Assembly: GCA_017654935.2 (NCBI GenBank)
Contig: CM065686.1
Coordinates: forward strand, 24,017,335-24,081,334
Source of the DNA: Phymorhynchus buccinoides
Lineage: Eukaryota > Mollusca > Gastropoda > Neogastropoda > Raphitomidae
Reading direction: 5' to 3'
Length of the DNA: 64,000 nucleotides
The first letter of the stretch is position 1; every line of letters begins with the position of its first letter. The position numbers were made by a program, and so were the translations under genes. Below, piece after piece: positions 25,516 through 33,989 of this stretch. Under the pieces are notes generated by a model. The model was given only the letters and a program-made list of their open reading frames with translations. It did no database searches and was not told where the DNA came from.

Positions 25516-25902
25516 GTCAAAACCGGGGTCACAAAACACGTTATCAATACAAAATTTAAACAAATTCAAATAATAGCGAAATCGAAGAAATAATAAGTTT
25601 AAGCTATGTACGGACAATACCTGTCACCCAATAGGGGAAAGGGAACACAAAAGAGTAATGGATGTTGACTGGTTAAGCAGATATTAGAAAAACTTTGCAG
25701 AGCAAATTATAGTATGGCCACTCGAAAGTGGAGAACATTTATTATGATTCATAGTTGCCTTCCCGGAAGTGACGTGAATGAAGGGGTTCCCCTACACATC
25801 AGCGGTATTGTATGACCAGACCGAGGGAAGTAATTTGTCTTAGACTAAAAGACTTTTTGGTCTTTGGTAAATTGGCTTATGCTCCAAATTGGAAGAGATA
25901 AC

Positions 25903-26520
25903 TCATTCGTAGTGAAACGGTAACATGATAGAATAGATTGTCCTTTTAAAGAGACCAAAACCCCAATCTGGAGGCATGAAATTGATGGTGATCTCATTGT
26001 GCAGAGAATTCTGCACCCTCCAGCACAAGTACCACATCATGTACTTGTTTTTGTTTTGTACCGAGCAGTTGTCGCAGTGGAGATGCATGGTGGTCTCACC
26101 ACAGCCGTAGTTGTGCAGGAAATGGTGGATGTAGCTTATGACAGCGTTGGAGCCTTTTCTGCAGTTAACAGCTTCTTCCACCAGGTAATTAACCTGCTGT
26201 GGGAGCCCCTCACAGCAGATGCCGAACACAGCACATTTCCTGGGTGTCAAGAAGTAAATGGGCCCTGGCTGGTCTGGACGGGCAGGGTAATGAATTTGCT
26301 GCGCATAATCAAAACTGTAGTGCATTGCGCACTGTCTGGAATTGGGAGGGTTGGGCTGGAGAGAGGTGATGTTCTGATGTTGCACTTCAGCCTTGCTGTC
26401 ATTCACCAGCTGCTTGTAGAACTGGCACTCAGCATCCACCTGGCTCAGGTGTGTCTGCTGTTGCTGAAGCAGCTGTCTTCTCCTCATCAGGAAGGTTAGC
26501 GCTTCGAAAGATTTGTGCAT
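25903..26520 (-). pseudogene. Truncated DUF7869-type transposon ORF, left copy (205 aa)
   Basis: The protein contains GPIYFLTPRKCAVFGICCEG (residues 86-105), an Asn/Asp-rich core with HCDNCSVQNKNKYMMWYL (148-165) and PPDWGFGLFKR (183-193). From family knowledge these are landmarks of DUF7869-type proteins, abundant multicopy ORFs in marine invertebrate genomes; the HxDNCxxQNKN motif resembles an acidic catalytic position of an RNase H-fold integrase or transposase. Such proteins are normally several hundred residues longer on both sides, so this is an internal fragment. Compared with the right copy it ends 21 residues early because a TT-to-TG-type change creates TGA just after PFHYE. Substitutions include Glu for Asp and Arg for Ser near residues 115-121. 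Probably non-functional. Confidence 0.6.
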
Positions 26521-26555
26521 TATTCTGTTGACAGAGCTCAGCAGACCTGTTTACT

Positions 26556-26572
26556 CTACTCTTTTCGAGTAG
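26556..26572. other. Short perfect hairpin in left 984-bp repeat
   Basis: CTACTC at 26,556-26,561 and GAGTAG at 26,567-26,572 are exact inverted repeats around a TTTTC loop. The same hairpin occurs in the right copy at 30,418-30,434, and a diverged version lies at about 55,606-55,625. Confidence 0.6.
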
Positions 26573-27009
26573 TAGTCTACTCAATTTGGATCTCTACTAC
26601 TCTTCAAAATTGAAAATAATGCTAGATTCTACTCATTTTCAGTGAACATTGTTTGGTGCTTTAAGGGGGAAGCCGTAATGGCATGTGTTTATTTTCTAGT
26701 GGTCCAATCACCATGAAATTTGGCAGGAATGTGCCAAAGACACCACACTCTTAATGCAATGTTTTTTGTAAGTCTGTGATAAACAGAAATAGGAGAGAAT
26801 TTTTTTTTTTTTAAAATGTTGTGGAAAGCAAATAAAAATTACTACCAACTTTGTATCACTCTCTTGAAAACATTTTTAAACAAAGTGCTTCATCTTTTAT
26901 GTGCATGCATGTAAACACAGTAAAAATCGCTCGTACTAAAATCTTAGCCCTACTGTCAAAAGTAAGTCCACAGCTCGCGCACAGATTTTTAACATTTTTT
27001 TTATGGATG

Positions 27010-27055
27010 ACAACAACAACAACAACAACATACAGTATTTATACGGCGCTGAATC
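27010..27055 (+). repeat. (AAC)n plus ATTTATACGGCGC dispersed motif
   Basis: ACAACAACAACAACAACA is followed by TACAGTATTTATACGGCGCT. The arrangement of a trinucleotide run next to an ATTTATA(T/C)(A/G)GCGC core is repeated at 33,680-33,745, so the two look like members of one dispersed family. Confidence 0.45.
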
Positions 27056-27253
27056 TTGATAGATGACCACACATATGATCATTGATAAACAAAGTTATTT
27101 TCAGCAGAATTGACCATTTTAGTACCAGCCATTGGTATTGGCCCCTGCAATCTGCATGCCAAATTTCAAAGCAATAGGATGAAATTTACTAAAAATATGA
27201 TGTTTAAAGTAAACCAGCGCACGGAAAAACGCAAACTTTTTGACGACAGAAAA

Positions 27254-29191
27254 TTAATATGATTTCCTACCTTGTGCTGTCCTAATAAGCTCCAGCAAGG
27301 TAAGGCTGGCCTGCTGTTCATTCTGACTGAGGAGTCTTTGTCTCCTAGCTCTGCGTTGCTGTTTGGTTGCAGCCTGGGCCTGACGACTAGCGTTTATAAC
27401 GTGCACAGTGTCTTTTTTGTCGCAGAACTCCACACAGAACTTTCCGGGTTTGATTTGCATTCTATGTAGAATGGCCTTCAAACTGCTGGCTCCATCATTG
27501 AAAAGACACACAGCCAAGGCAACAGCTGTAGTCACAGTCCCTAGCCCATGGTTTTTGGATTTAGGGCAAAACCTCCAGATGAGACCGTTCAACGATTCGT
27601 TCGCGTTTTGCGTGTACCCCTGCAAGCATTTCTTGAGAAGCTCGGTCCTACAAAGATCTTTGAACACAGGTTTTATAACATCCATAGCTTCATTTGGCAT
27701 GTTACTCCCTTGCTTATATTCTGTCCCATCCCTTTCAGCCTGCTTGAATTTGCACCACTCTATGTCACAGAAACTGTGCCTATGGGTTGGATTTTCATCA
27801 TTTGATGAATAGTGGAAACATACAGTGCAAACAGCAATGCGCATTTTCTCAAGGTTATTCTTGTTTACCCTTATAGCATTTCCATAATACACCTGCATTT
27901 TGTCTGTCAATCTGCCCTTTCCACCTAGAGGTTTACCATCGGCTAATTTACCTTTTTTCGCTTTCTTCAGATTTCTAAGTCGCGTCCCCATCCTCTTTTG
28001 TACGTGACCGACGCACTCCATTTTTTCAACCAGGATATCATCGTAGGGTTTTGAATCATGTACCTTTTTAAAACTATTTGTATCCCCATCACCTATGAAG
28101 TTGGTGTACCTTAATTTATAATTTGCTACTGATCTAGAAAAAATTTGGACTGCCGCCTCAGATTCCATGGATCCAGAGGATCCGTCATGCGTCTTGGTGC
28201 ATACTGTGGGGTGCTCTCTGTTCCATTTCATGTACTCTTCTGTGTTTGGATCCTGCTTTTCCCAGTACTGACAAGATTTGCATTTTTTGCTTTTACACTG
28301 GGTGTCAATCACTTTGCCAGAATGCATACCAATGGTGGTTGTGAGCCCTACATTGGAGGTATGACCCCTAGTCATCCACGTACCATCACTTGACACATCA
28401 ATATGTCGGTTTTCATCATTTTCTCTGTCCTCCGCATTTTGATATTCTTTTGCAGCTGCTTGCTTCATACTGATGGTCTGCACATCAGTAGCTGCCTTTT
28501 GAATAGTGTCATTTATTATTTTGTGACTACTCTTATGCTCTGGTGGGGGCAGATCCATTACACCACAAAATGTTTTCAGTTCAGCATGATCTCCCCCAAT
28601 GCATCTCATCGCAAACACTGCGTGCCTGTTCACAACATTTACACTAGAATTTCCAACAGGTACCTGGGGACAAGATGGGAATGCTGTCTGAAAATTGCAT
28701 TGTTTGTTTTCACAGTGAAAGACAAATTGACTTCCTAAACCTTTCCTGCTCAGTTCGACTAACTTCACATGCTTACGACAGTTGGCGCAAACAAGTTTTG
28801 ATGTAATATTTTGATTCAAAAGATCCATATCAATCAGCCTGTAGCCTACTGGTGTCTCTAGATCAAAATCAACTTCTTCATTTTCTATCTCTGACTCAAA
28901 ATCAACACTTTCTTCTTCACTGTCAATCATTATTTTGTACAAATCCTGAAGTTTTTCCTCTGATTGAGAAAAGGGGGGCGTGGCACATTCTGTCTTTGAA
29001 CATTTTGGTGGTGGAGCTTCATTGTCATCACTCGGTGAAATGTTTTCTCTTTCAAGGGATACGACTTCACTGACACAATCTTTACTTACTGTGCTTACTT
29101 TTGTGTATCTATTTCCACGAAATGAACGTTTTTTAACTCTACTGCCACTGTACTTTCTGTCTGTAGGCATGGTGATTCCAAACACTATCAA
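27254..29191 (-). CDS. Mutator-like transposase (single-exon, apparently intact, 645 aa)
   Basis: A DDE-type cut-and-paste transposase of the Mutator-like group found widely in invertebrate genomes. It would act in the nucleus on the ends of its own element. The N-terminus is basic then acidic; a likely zinc-binding region has CxxC at 135-138 and Cys160/Cys165. The catalytic region shows SSDGTW (first Asp at 269), FIGDGDTNSF (second acidic cluster Asp368/Asp370) and QNANESLNG (Glu532), in the order expected for D-D-E, with a Cys-rich insertion (CKSKKCKSCQYW, 299-310) and GHVQKRMGTRLRNL (395-408). Assigning D269, D368 or D370 and E532 as the triad is inference from motif order. Met8 (codon at 29,170), followed by a basic stretch, is an equally good start. 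There are no internal stops or frameshifts, unlike every other ORF nearby, so it is the youngest or best-preserved element here. It is bracketed by direct 984-bp repeats. Confidence 0.85.
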   Translation of the reverse strand: MIVFGITMPTDRKYSGSRVKKRSFRGNRYTKVSTVSKDCVSEVVSLERENISPSDDNEAPPPKCSKTECATPPFSQSEEKLQDLYKIMIDSEEESVDFESEIENEEVDFDLETPVGYRLIDMDLLNQNITSKLVCANCRKHVKLVELSRKGLGSQFVFHCENKQCNFQTAFPSCPQVPVGNSSVNVVNRHAVFAMRCIGGDHAELKTFCGVMDLPPPEHKSSHKIINDTIQKAATDVQTISMKQAAAKEYQNAEDRENDENRHIDVSSDGTWMTRGHTSNVGLTTTIGMHSGKVIDTQCKSKKCKSCQYWEKQDPNTEEYMKWNREHPTVCTKTHDGSSGSMESEAAVQIFSRSVANYKLRYTNFIGDGDTNSFKKVHDSKPYDDILVEKMECVGHVQKRMGTRLRNLKKAKKGKLADGKPLGGKGRLTDKMQVYYGNAIRVNKNNLEKMRIAVCTVCFHYSSNDENPTHRHSFCDIEWCKFKQAERDGTEYKQGSNMPNEAMDVIKPVFKDLCRTELLKKCLQGYTQNANESLNGLIWRFCPKSKNHGLGTVTTAVALAVCLFNDGASSLKAILHRMQIKPGKFCVEFCDKKDTVHVINASRQAQAATKQQRRARRQRLLSQNEQQASLTLLELIRTAQGRKSY

Positions 29192-29411
29192 TAAAAAACC
29201 CCACTAAAATCAATATTTCAACACCAAATGCACAACACGAGCGCCCATGGACGTTACCGGAAGTTGACAGTAAACTTTACTGGCTATGCACGCAGCAGGT
29301 GTGCAACTTTGGTGAAAAAGGAGGCAAAATGGACTCATGTAAAAAATATTCATTTTCGGGGGATTTCAGGGTAGAAAAATGCCCGAAAATGACTTGACCC
29401 TACCTCCTTTT

Positions 29412-29426
29412 GGGCCTTATAACTCC
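29412..29426. repeat. GGGCCTTATAACTCC module
   Basis: Exact 15-mer whose reverse complement, GGAGTTATAAGGCCC, occurs at 63,485-63,499 and 63,906-63,920. Looser versions (GGGGCCATAACTTCC and a TATAACGTCC form) lie near 62,670 and 62,985. Confidence 0.6.
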
Positions 29427-29552
29427 AAAACTACTTTGAATATTTTAAAACTAACTTGCACATAAAACTAGAATGATTGAACTTGACACATATGCCAATA
29501 GTGTTTTAAGTTTAAAAAAACCGATTTTTGGTGACAATCTGGGTAGGGTTTC

Positions 29553-30536
29553 AACTTTGCAGAGCAAATTAAAGTATGGCCGCTCGAAAGTGGAGAAAAT
29601 TTATTATGATTCATAGTTGCCTTCCCGGAAGTGACGTGAATGAAGGGGTTCCCCTACACCTCAGCGGTATTGTATGACCAGACCGAGGGAAGTAATTTGT
29701 CTTAGATTAAAAGACTTTTTGGTCTTTGGTAAATTGGCTTATGCTCCAAATTGGAAGAGATAACAAATTCGTAGTGAAACGGTAACATGATAGAATAGAT
29801 TGTCCTTTTAAAGAGACCAAAACCCCAATCTGGAGGCATGAAATTGATGGTGATCTCATTGTGCAGAGAATTCTGCACCCTCCAGCACAAGTACCACATC
29901 ATGTACTTGTTTTTGTTTTGTACCGAGCAGTTGTCGCAGTGGAGATGCATGGTGGTCTCACCACAGCCGTAGTTGTGCAGGAAATGGTGGATGTAGCTTA
30001 TGACGGCGTTGGAGCCTTTGCTGCAGTTAACAGCTTCATCCACCAGGTAATTAACCTGCTGTGGGAGCCCCTCACAGCAGATGCCGAACACAGCACATTT
30101 CCTGGGTGTCAAGAAGTAAATGGGCCCTGGCTGGTCTGGACGGGCAGGGTAATGAATTTGCTGCGCATAATCAAAACTGTAGTGCATTGCGCACTGTCTG
30201 GAATTGGGAGGGTTGGGCTGGAGAGAGGTGATGTTCTGATGTTGCACTTCAGCCTTGCTGTCATTCACCAGCTGCTTGTAGAACTGGCACTCAGCATCCA
30301 CCTGGCTCAGGTGTGTCTGCTGTTGCTGAAGCAGCTGTCTTCTCCTCATCAGGAAGGTTAGCGCTTCGAAAGATTTGTGCATTATTCTTTTGACAGAGCT
30401 CAGCAGACCTGTTTACTCTACTCTTTTCGAGTAGTATTCTACTCAATTTGGATCTCTACTACTCTTCAAAATTGAAAATAATGCTAGATTCTACTCATTT
30501 TTAGTGAACATTGTTTGGTGGTTTAAGGGGGGAGCC
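29553..30536. repeat. 984-bp direct repeat, right copy
   Basis: Direct copy of 25,691-26,674. Just outside it lie AATCTGGGTAGGG (29,536-29,548) and, overlapping its right end, CCCAACCCAGATT (30,535-30,547), inverted repeats of each other at 12 of 13 positions. The left copy lacks these flanks, so the right copy may keep the true outer ends (29,536-30,547, about 1.0 kb) of a small element. Confidence 0.85.
29702..30382 (-). pseudogene. Truncated DUF7869-type transposon ORF, right copy (226 aa)
   Basis: Same protein as the left copy but 21 residues longer at the C-terminus, because the codon after PFHYE is sense here. Landmarks are a Gln-rich segment (residues 18-22), GPIYFLTPRKC (86-96), an HCDNC motif (Asp150) and PPDWGFGLFKR (183-193). 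The fragment lacks the N-terminal several hundred residues and most of the C-terminus usual in the family. It lies upstream of the Mutator transposase on the same strand. Whether the fragment is expressed or is just hitch-hiking in the repeat cannot be told from sequence. Confidence 0.6.
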
Positions 30537-30547
30537 CAACCCAGATT

Positions 30548-31030
30548 TCAGCTTAACTCTTCTGCTGCTGTCGGCGGGTTGAACCGCCCGATTTACTGTT
30601 TACCGTTGCTAGCCATGGGCGGGTTTGACCGCCAGATACTAGAGAAACCCCGGTGTGATGCTGCTGCTTTTTCCTCTGTCGAACTTGCAGGCTCTTTTGA
30701 CTCAGACTCAGTGCTGGCTGACGATGCACAAGCTGCAGACGATGTCTGAGCGAGTCCGAAACTAGCAAACAGATTCTTCTGCCCCTTTTCTACTCATGGC
30801 TTCTTTTGGGGAGGCATGGCTGGTTTTAAACACGAATTGTTGTCAAAAGGGTGGAGAAACGATCTTAAGAAGAACAATCTTGTTTAGCACTAGAAGACTA
30901 GGTCACGTTGGAACTTTATCTGGTCTTCAAAAAGTTGGATCGGAAAAGCTTTACCAAATGTGCAATGCCGCCATTTCTTTGTTTCGGCGTTCATTTCGCC
31001 AGATACAACTTTTTAGTTCTGTTTATGGTC
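30548..31030. other. Intergenic stretch with two small GC hairpins
   Basis: GGCGGGTTGAACCGCC (about 30,573-30,588) and a GGCGG...CCGCC pair about 40 bases further on are short imperfect palindromes, and a TTAA lies at 30,553-30,556. This could be the far end of the piggyBac-like element whose other end is proposed at 32,726, but the termini do not match well. An 81-codon plus frame here has no recognisable domain. Confidence 0.3.
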
Positions 31031-31033
31031 CGA

Positions 31034-31230
31034 GGCCAGGACAGGAACACGGTAGGTCGGAACACTTCACAGGAACAGGACTGGAACACAGTAGCCTAGG
31101 TCGGAACACTTCACAGGAACAGGACAGAAACACAGTAGCCTAGGTCGGAACACTTCAACAGGAACAGGACAGGAACATAATAACCTAGGTTGGAACACTT
31201 TAACAGGAACAGGACAGGAACACGGTAGGC
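31034..31230. repeat. 44-bp minisatellite, about 4.5 copies
   Basis: Unit starts (GGTCGG or GGTTGG) at 31,055, 31,099, 31,143 and 31,188 give periods of 44, 44 and 45. The unit runs GGTCGGAACACTTCACAGG, then AACAGGACAGGAACACAGTA, then GCCTA. Copies differ by few bases. Confidence 0.9.
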
Positions 31231-32060
31231 GAAGCATTGGGTAAGATCATCTTGTCCACAGCCAATCAGCATCTCCACAGCCTGTAACAGTTTGAACAGT
31301 TTGATTAAGAATTTGATTTAAGGAAACGAATCTTCAGCAACCCCAACATAATAATATGCAAACAGACAATTACAATAATAGTTGGCAAGTACCAGTCCAT
31401 CTATAAAACTTTTAACACTATCCCACCTGCAGCTGCGTGGCGCTGCTCTTCCCCTGTGACGCATCGCCCACACAGCTCCTATTCCCTGCTGACGGGGTAT
31501 TTTGGCACTTTTCTGATTTTTTTTTACGCTAGATAAACAAACGTCAACACCTTAGTGTTTGGTACCAAATGAAAGAGCAAACACGGAACTAATCGGTTAT
31601 GGTAACATTTATTTGATCGCTAATAAAGTATAGTCACGCTGTTCTCCTAAAGTAGCTAAGTTTACGGGAATAGAAAAAAACTTGTTTACATTCAATTCTG
31701 ATATTTACAACACCAAAACAAGGAAAACATGGGACAAAAAAAGCTTCATCTTACCTTGAAATCATCCGGGAATAGTTATGTAATCCGTGTATGAGAAATC
31801 ACTTCAAACTGACACAAACAAAAAACTGATTTGCAACCGTTTGTATAGTCTTAGTTTGCCACGCATGTCGTTCGTTCAAAGATAGTCCAGTGTTATTTTG
31901 GTCAAATTGATTCTGATAAGTGAAGAAATGAACACAGAAAACTTGTTATTCTTTTTTTTCTATAACCAACCGTCACAACTACACTTTCCCACCACAAAAA
32001 AAAAAAATATAAATAAAAAAACGCTAAAAAAACCCATTCATAATAGCAGTATATATATAT
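31231..32060. other. AT-rich non-coding sequence
   Basis: AT-rich sequence with A and T runs and a (TA)n stretch at about 32,050-32,060. No ORF of note and no RNA gene recognised. Confidence 0.4.
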
Positions 32061-32398
32061 AGAACACTGGGTCGTTGACCTCATAATCGATAGTCTGGTC
32101 ACTGTCAGACCCCGAGTCGAAGAGGTCTATGGCATCCATGTCAGGGATGTTATTTATATGTCTGTCTTCATTTTCCTCTTCCATTTCGGTAGGCGCAGCT
32201 GCCACGTGTACATCTGTGTCATCTTCAGAGTCGCTTGTTTCGCTATTTTCAATAGCATCTTCAAATTAAAAAAATGTCATCTTCTAGCTTGTAATTCTCC
32301 ACCTCCCTATCACTCCCTTCTTCATCAGAGCCATCTTGCAAAATGATTTCTAACACTTTTGCAGAGAAACTCGCACCACTATTTCGTCTAGCAGACAT
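32061..32398 (-). pseudogene. piggyBac-like transposase N-terminal fragment, frame-broken
   Basis: From ATG at 32,398 the minus strand reads MSARRNSGASFSAKVLEIIL then QDGSDEEGSDREVENYKLED before a stop at 32,261. The shift falls at a 7-base A run (32,268-32,274, plus strand). In the next frame the acidic character continues (ENSETSDSEDDTDVHVAAAP, then DMDAIDLFDSGSDSDQ) to about 32,061. An 'L-E-I-I/L' start followed by a long Asp/Glu/Ser-rich stretch is typical of the N-termini of piggyBac-derived proteins; the catalytic domain is absent downstream. The break is either a homopolymer base error or true decay. An open frame upstream of the ATG (to 32,623) is probably not part of the protein. Confidence 0.45.
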
Positions 32399-32644
32399 CT
32401 TTTTTTTGTACCAGCATTCCAACGCGCCTACGTGGGAAATCCCGATCGCCGGTTCCACATTCCAGAGCGACATTCCTTCACGTACACAGACTATCATAGA
32501 GCGAACTAGCGGCGATAATCTTGCCAAGATATCCAAAAAACTTCTCGTAGAGGTTGCTTCCCTTAGGCCACAGAGAAACATGGTAAGGAATTTTGGGAAG
32601 TCTCGTCTGACATATACGAACAACCCGTTTTCACGTTGGGATTT

Positions 32645-32729
32645 TGGATACGACGTATGCGAGTGATCCGTCAGCAGGAAAGGGAATTCCCGTCACTCGG
32701 ATACGTCTTATCCGTCTAGAAAAGGTTAA
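32645..32729. mobile_element. Candidate piggyBac-like terminus with subterminal palindrome and TTAA
   Basis: Read on the minus strand, TTAA (32,726-32,729) is followed by CCTTTTCTAGACGG and then by inverted arms at 32,693-32,714 and 32,645-32,666, which match at 19 of 22 positions around a 26-base centre. piggyBac elements insert at TTAA, usually start with CC and often have such palindromes near their ends. It lies about 330 bp upstream of the piggyBac-like ATG in the correct orientation. Assignment is inference from position and structure. Confidence 0.45.
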
Positions 32730-32932
32730 TAGTCTTAATTGTCTGTTCTTGAATTAAAAAATAGAAGAGAGAGCAAGTTGAATATATGTTTATCACAAAA
32801 CTGAACTGGTATCTTTTCGTTTTAATAATTTGTGGTGATCTCTTTAGCAAAACAGTAAGATTATCAGTAAAAAGTACATTGGCATGAGTTGCAGTATGAC
32901 TGAGTACTTTGACTAATGTATTTTACTTTCTC

Positions 32933-33640
32933 TTAGTACCTTTTCCGAAACAGTTCGTACTGCAGACAAATCTCCGAGTGATTTGCAGTGGTGTAGATCC
33001 GCCCACCCGAAGTTGGCTCTGGCGGTCTGAAAAGACTGGTGAAGATGGTTTCCTTTACCCAGGTCTTGTCGACCCGTTTTGGATATTTGAAGTGACCAGC
33101 AATGGAAGTTGGGTGAAGGAAGTTGACCAGGTAAGTATTACCACCACTGTCATCACCTTTCTGAGCTTCTGCTTTCTGCTGAGCTTGTCCTGGGTACCAG
33201 CCATTGTCATATGCAACAGCAATCCAGTCATCTTCTTTGGGACGAACTAACTCGGGTGGAGGATTCTCGAGAGCTGTCTTAGCAGCCATGCGCTTTTTAG
33301 CAGCTGTGAGTGCCCTTTTTGCAGCTGTGAGTGCCCTTTTTGCAGCTGTGAGTGCAGCTGCGATTGCCCTTTTTGCAGCTGTGAGTGCCTTTTTGCAGCT
33401 GTGAGTGCCCTTTTTGCAGCTGTGAGTGCCCTTTTTGCAGATGCGAGTGCCCTTTTTGCAGCTGTGAGTGCCCTTTTTGCAGCTGTGAGTGCCCTGTTTG
33501 CAGCTGTGAGTGCCCTGTTTGCAGCTGTGAGTGCCCTGTTTGCAGCTGTATTTTTGTGTCCCTGCTTTCTTTGTGCCAGTCTTTTGTGAACTGGCTTTTG
33601 TGGCTGCCCGTGCCTTCTTTAGTTGAAATTTCATGTGCAT
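32933..33640 (-). CDS. ORF with Lys/Ala-rich 21-bp coding minisatellite and a WxAVAYDxGWYPG C-terminal domain (235 aa)
   Basis: The N-terminus is Lys/Ala-rich. Residues about 33-117 are heptad repeats encoded by a 21-bp minisatellite: first GTHSCKK units, then ALTAAKR units, because a 20-bp copy near 33,388 shifts the frame within the array. Residues 135-215 are non-repetitive: DDWIAVAYDNGWYPG, TYLVNFLHPT and HFKYPKRVDKTWV. That last part resembles a small beta-rich C-terminal domain I know from multicopy, probably transposon-derived invertebrate proteins, but I cannot name it firmly. The frame stays open upstream of the first Met (KEEQRLVQKDLKG), so the start is uncertain and this may be a last exon. 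It could be a real C-terminal exon or a decayed element ORF. Confidence 0.45.
   Translation of the reverse strand: MHMKFQLKKARAATKASSQKTGTKKAGTQKYSCKQGTHSCKQGTHSCKQGTHSCKKGTHSCKKGTRICKKGTHSCKKGTHSCKKALTAAKRAIAAALTAAKRALTAAKRALTAAKKRMAAKTALENPPPELVRPKEDDWIAVAYDNGWYPGQAQQKAEAQKGDDSGGNTYLVNFLHPTSIAGHFKYPKRVDKTWVKETIFTSLFRPPEPTSGGRIYTTANHSEICLQYELFRKRY
33293..33550. repeat. 21-bp minisatellite, about 12 copies
   Basis: The unit is TTTTTGCAGCTGTGAGTGCCC on the plus strand. One copy has lost a C (20 bp, about 33,388), another is altered to a GCAGCTGCGATTGCCC form (33,352-33,369), and three copies at the right end carry CCTGTTTGC instead of CCTTTTTGC. It lies inside the minus-strand ORF. Confidence 0.9.
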
Positions 33641-33679
33641 GCCCTTCAGGTCTTTTTGAACAAGTCTTTGTTCTTCTTT

Positions 33680-33745
33680 AATAATAACAACAATGAGGAA
33701 AATTTATATAGCGCCCATCCTACTATGTAGGCTACAGGGCGCTTT
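33680..33745. repeat. AATTTATATAGCGCCC...GGGCGCTTTACA hairpin repeat
   Basis: GCGCCC (33,711-33,716) and GGGCGC (33,737-33,742) are exact inverted repeats, with a nested CCTAC-TAT-GTAGG between them and an AATAATAACAACAA run before. This ATTTATATAGCGC core is a familiar dispersed motif of marine invertebrate genomes; a diverged copy is at 27,010-27,055. Confidence 0.6.
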
Positions 33746-33838
33746 ACACAAAATTGAAATGGAATAAAAACATGAAACAAAAATCCAATAACATGAGCAG
33801 ACAAAGCAATAGCACATATCAATCAGCAACAACTGCTG

Positions 33839-33840
33839 TA

Positions 33841-33877
<37 letters not shown>

Positions 33878-33915
33878 GTGTACTACTACTACTACTACCA
33901 TTACTACTACTACTT
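33839..33915. repeat. (ACT)n trinucleotide microsatellite
   Basis: More than ten uninterrupted ACT triplets, then a second interrupted run after a TAGTGT break. Confidence 0.9.
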
Positions 33916-33989
33916 ATAATAGGCCTAATACACGTATGCATTGTCACACAATTCACAAGCATGAAATAACAGCATAATATTCACAAAAA

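Larger units (their letters stand above)
25691..26674. repeat. 984-bp direct repeat, left copy
   Basis: Nearly identical to 29,553-30,536 in the same orientation. Both copies are 984 bp with no net indel and I count about 15 differences (about 98.5% identity by eye). It begins AACTTTGCAGAGCAAATT and ends near TTAAGGGGGAAGCC. It contains a minus-strand DUF7869-type ORF fragment and, after it, a short hairpin (CTACTC, TTTTC loop, GAGTAG; 26,556-26,572) in a stretch rich in TACTC words. I find no target-site duplication at its outer edge. Confidence 0.9.
26675..29552. mobile_element. Mutator-like DNA transposon body between the two 984-bp repeats
   Basis: This 2.9-kb unit holds one long minus-strand ORF with AT-rich flanks. 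The flanks carry dispersed modules: an ATGAAATTTGGCAGGAATG word near 26,712 with an inverted partner near 27,157, and GGGCCTTATAACTCC at 29,412-29,426, which also occurs twice near 63.5-63.9 kb. I could not find convincing terminal inverted repeats at exactly these borders, so the ends given are those of the sequence between the repeats, not proven transposon ends. Confidence 0.6.

Noticed and set aside
25999..26499. 166-codon plus-strand frame, repeated at 29,861-30,361
   Set aside because: Antisense shadow of the DUF7869-type ORF, whose motifs are on minus.
25691..30536. Long terminal repeats of a retrovirus-like element
   Set aside because: The repeats are direct and similar in length to LTRs, but they contain a transposase-like ORF, lack TG...CA ends, and the region between encodes a DDE Mutator-like transposase with no gag or pol.
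33385..33681. Cys-rich plus-strand frame (CSCECPF repeats) resembling a metallothionein-like or toxin-like peptide
   Set aside because: It is the antisense reading of the 21-bp minisatellite; no start context, signal peptide or non-repetitive Cys framework.
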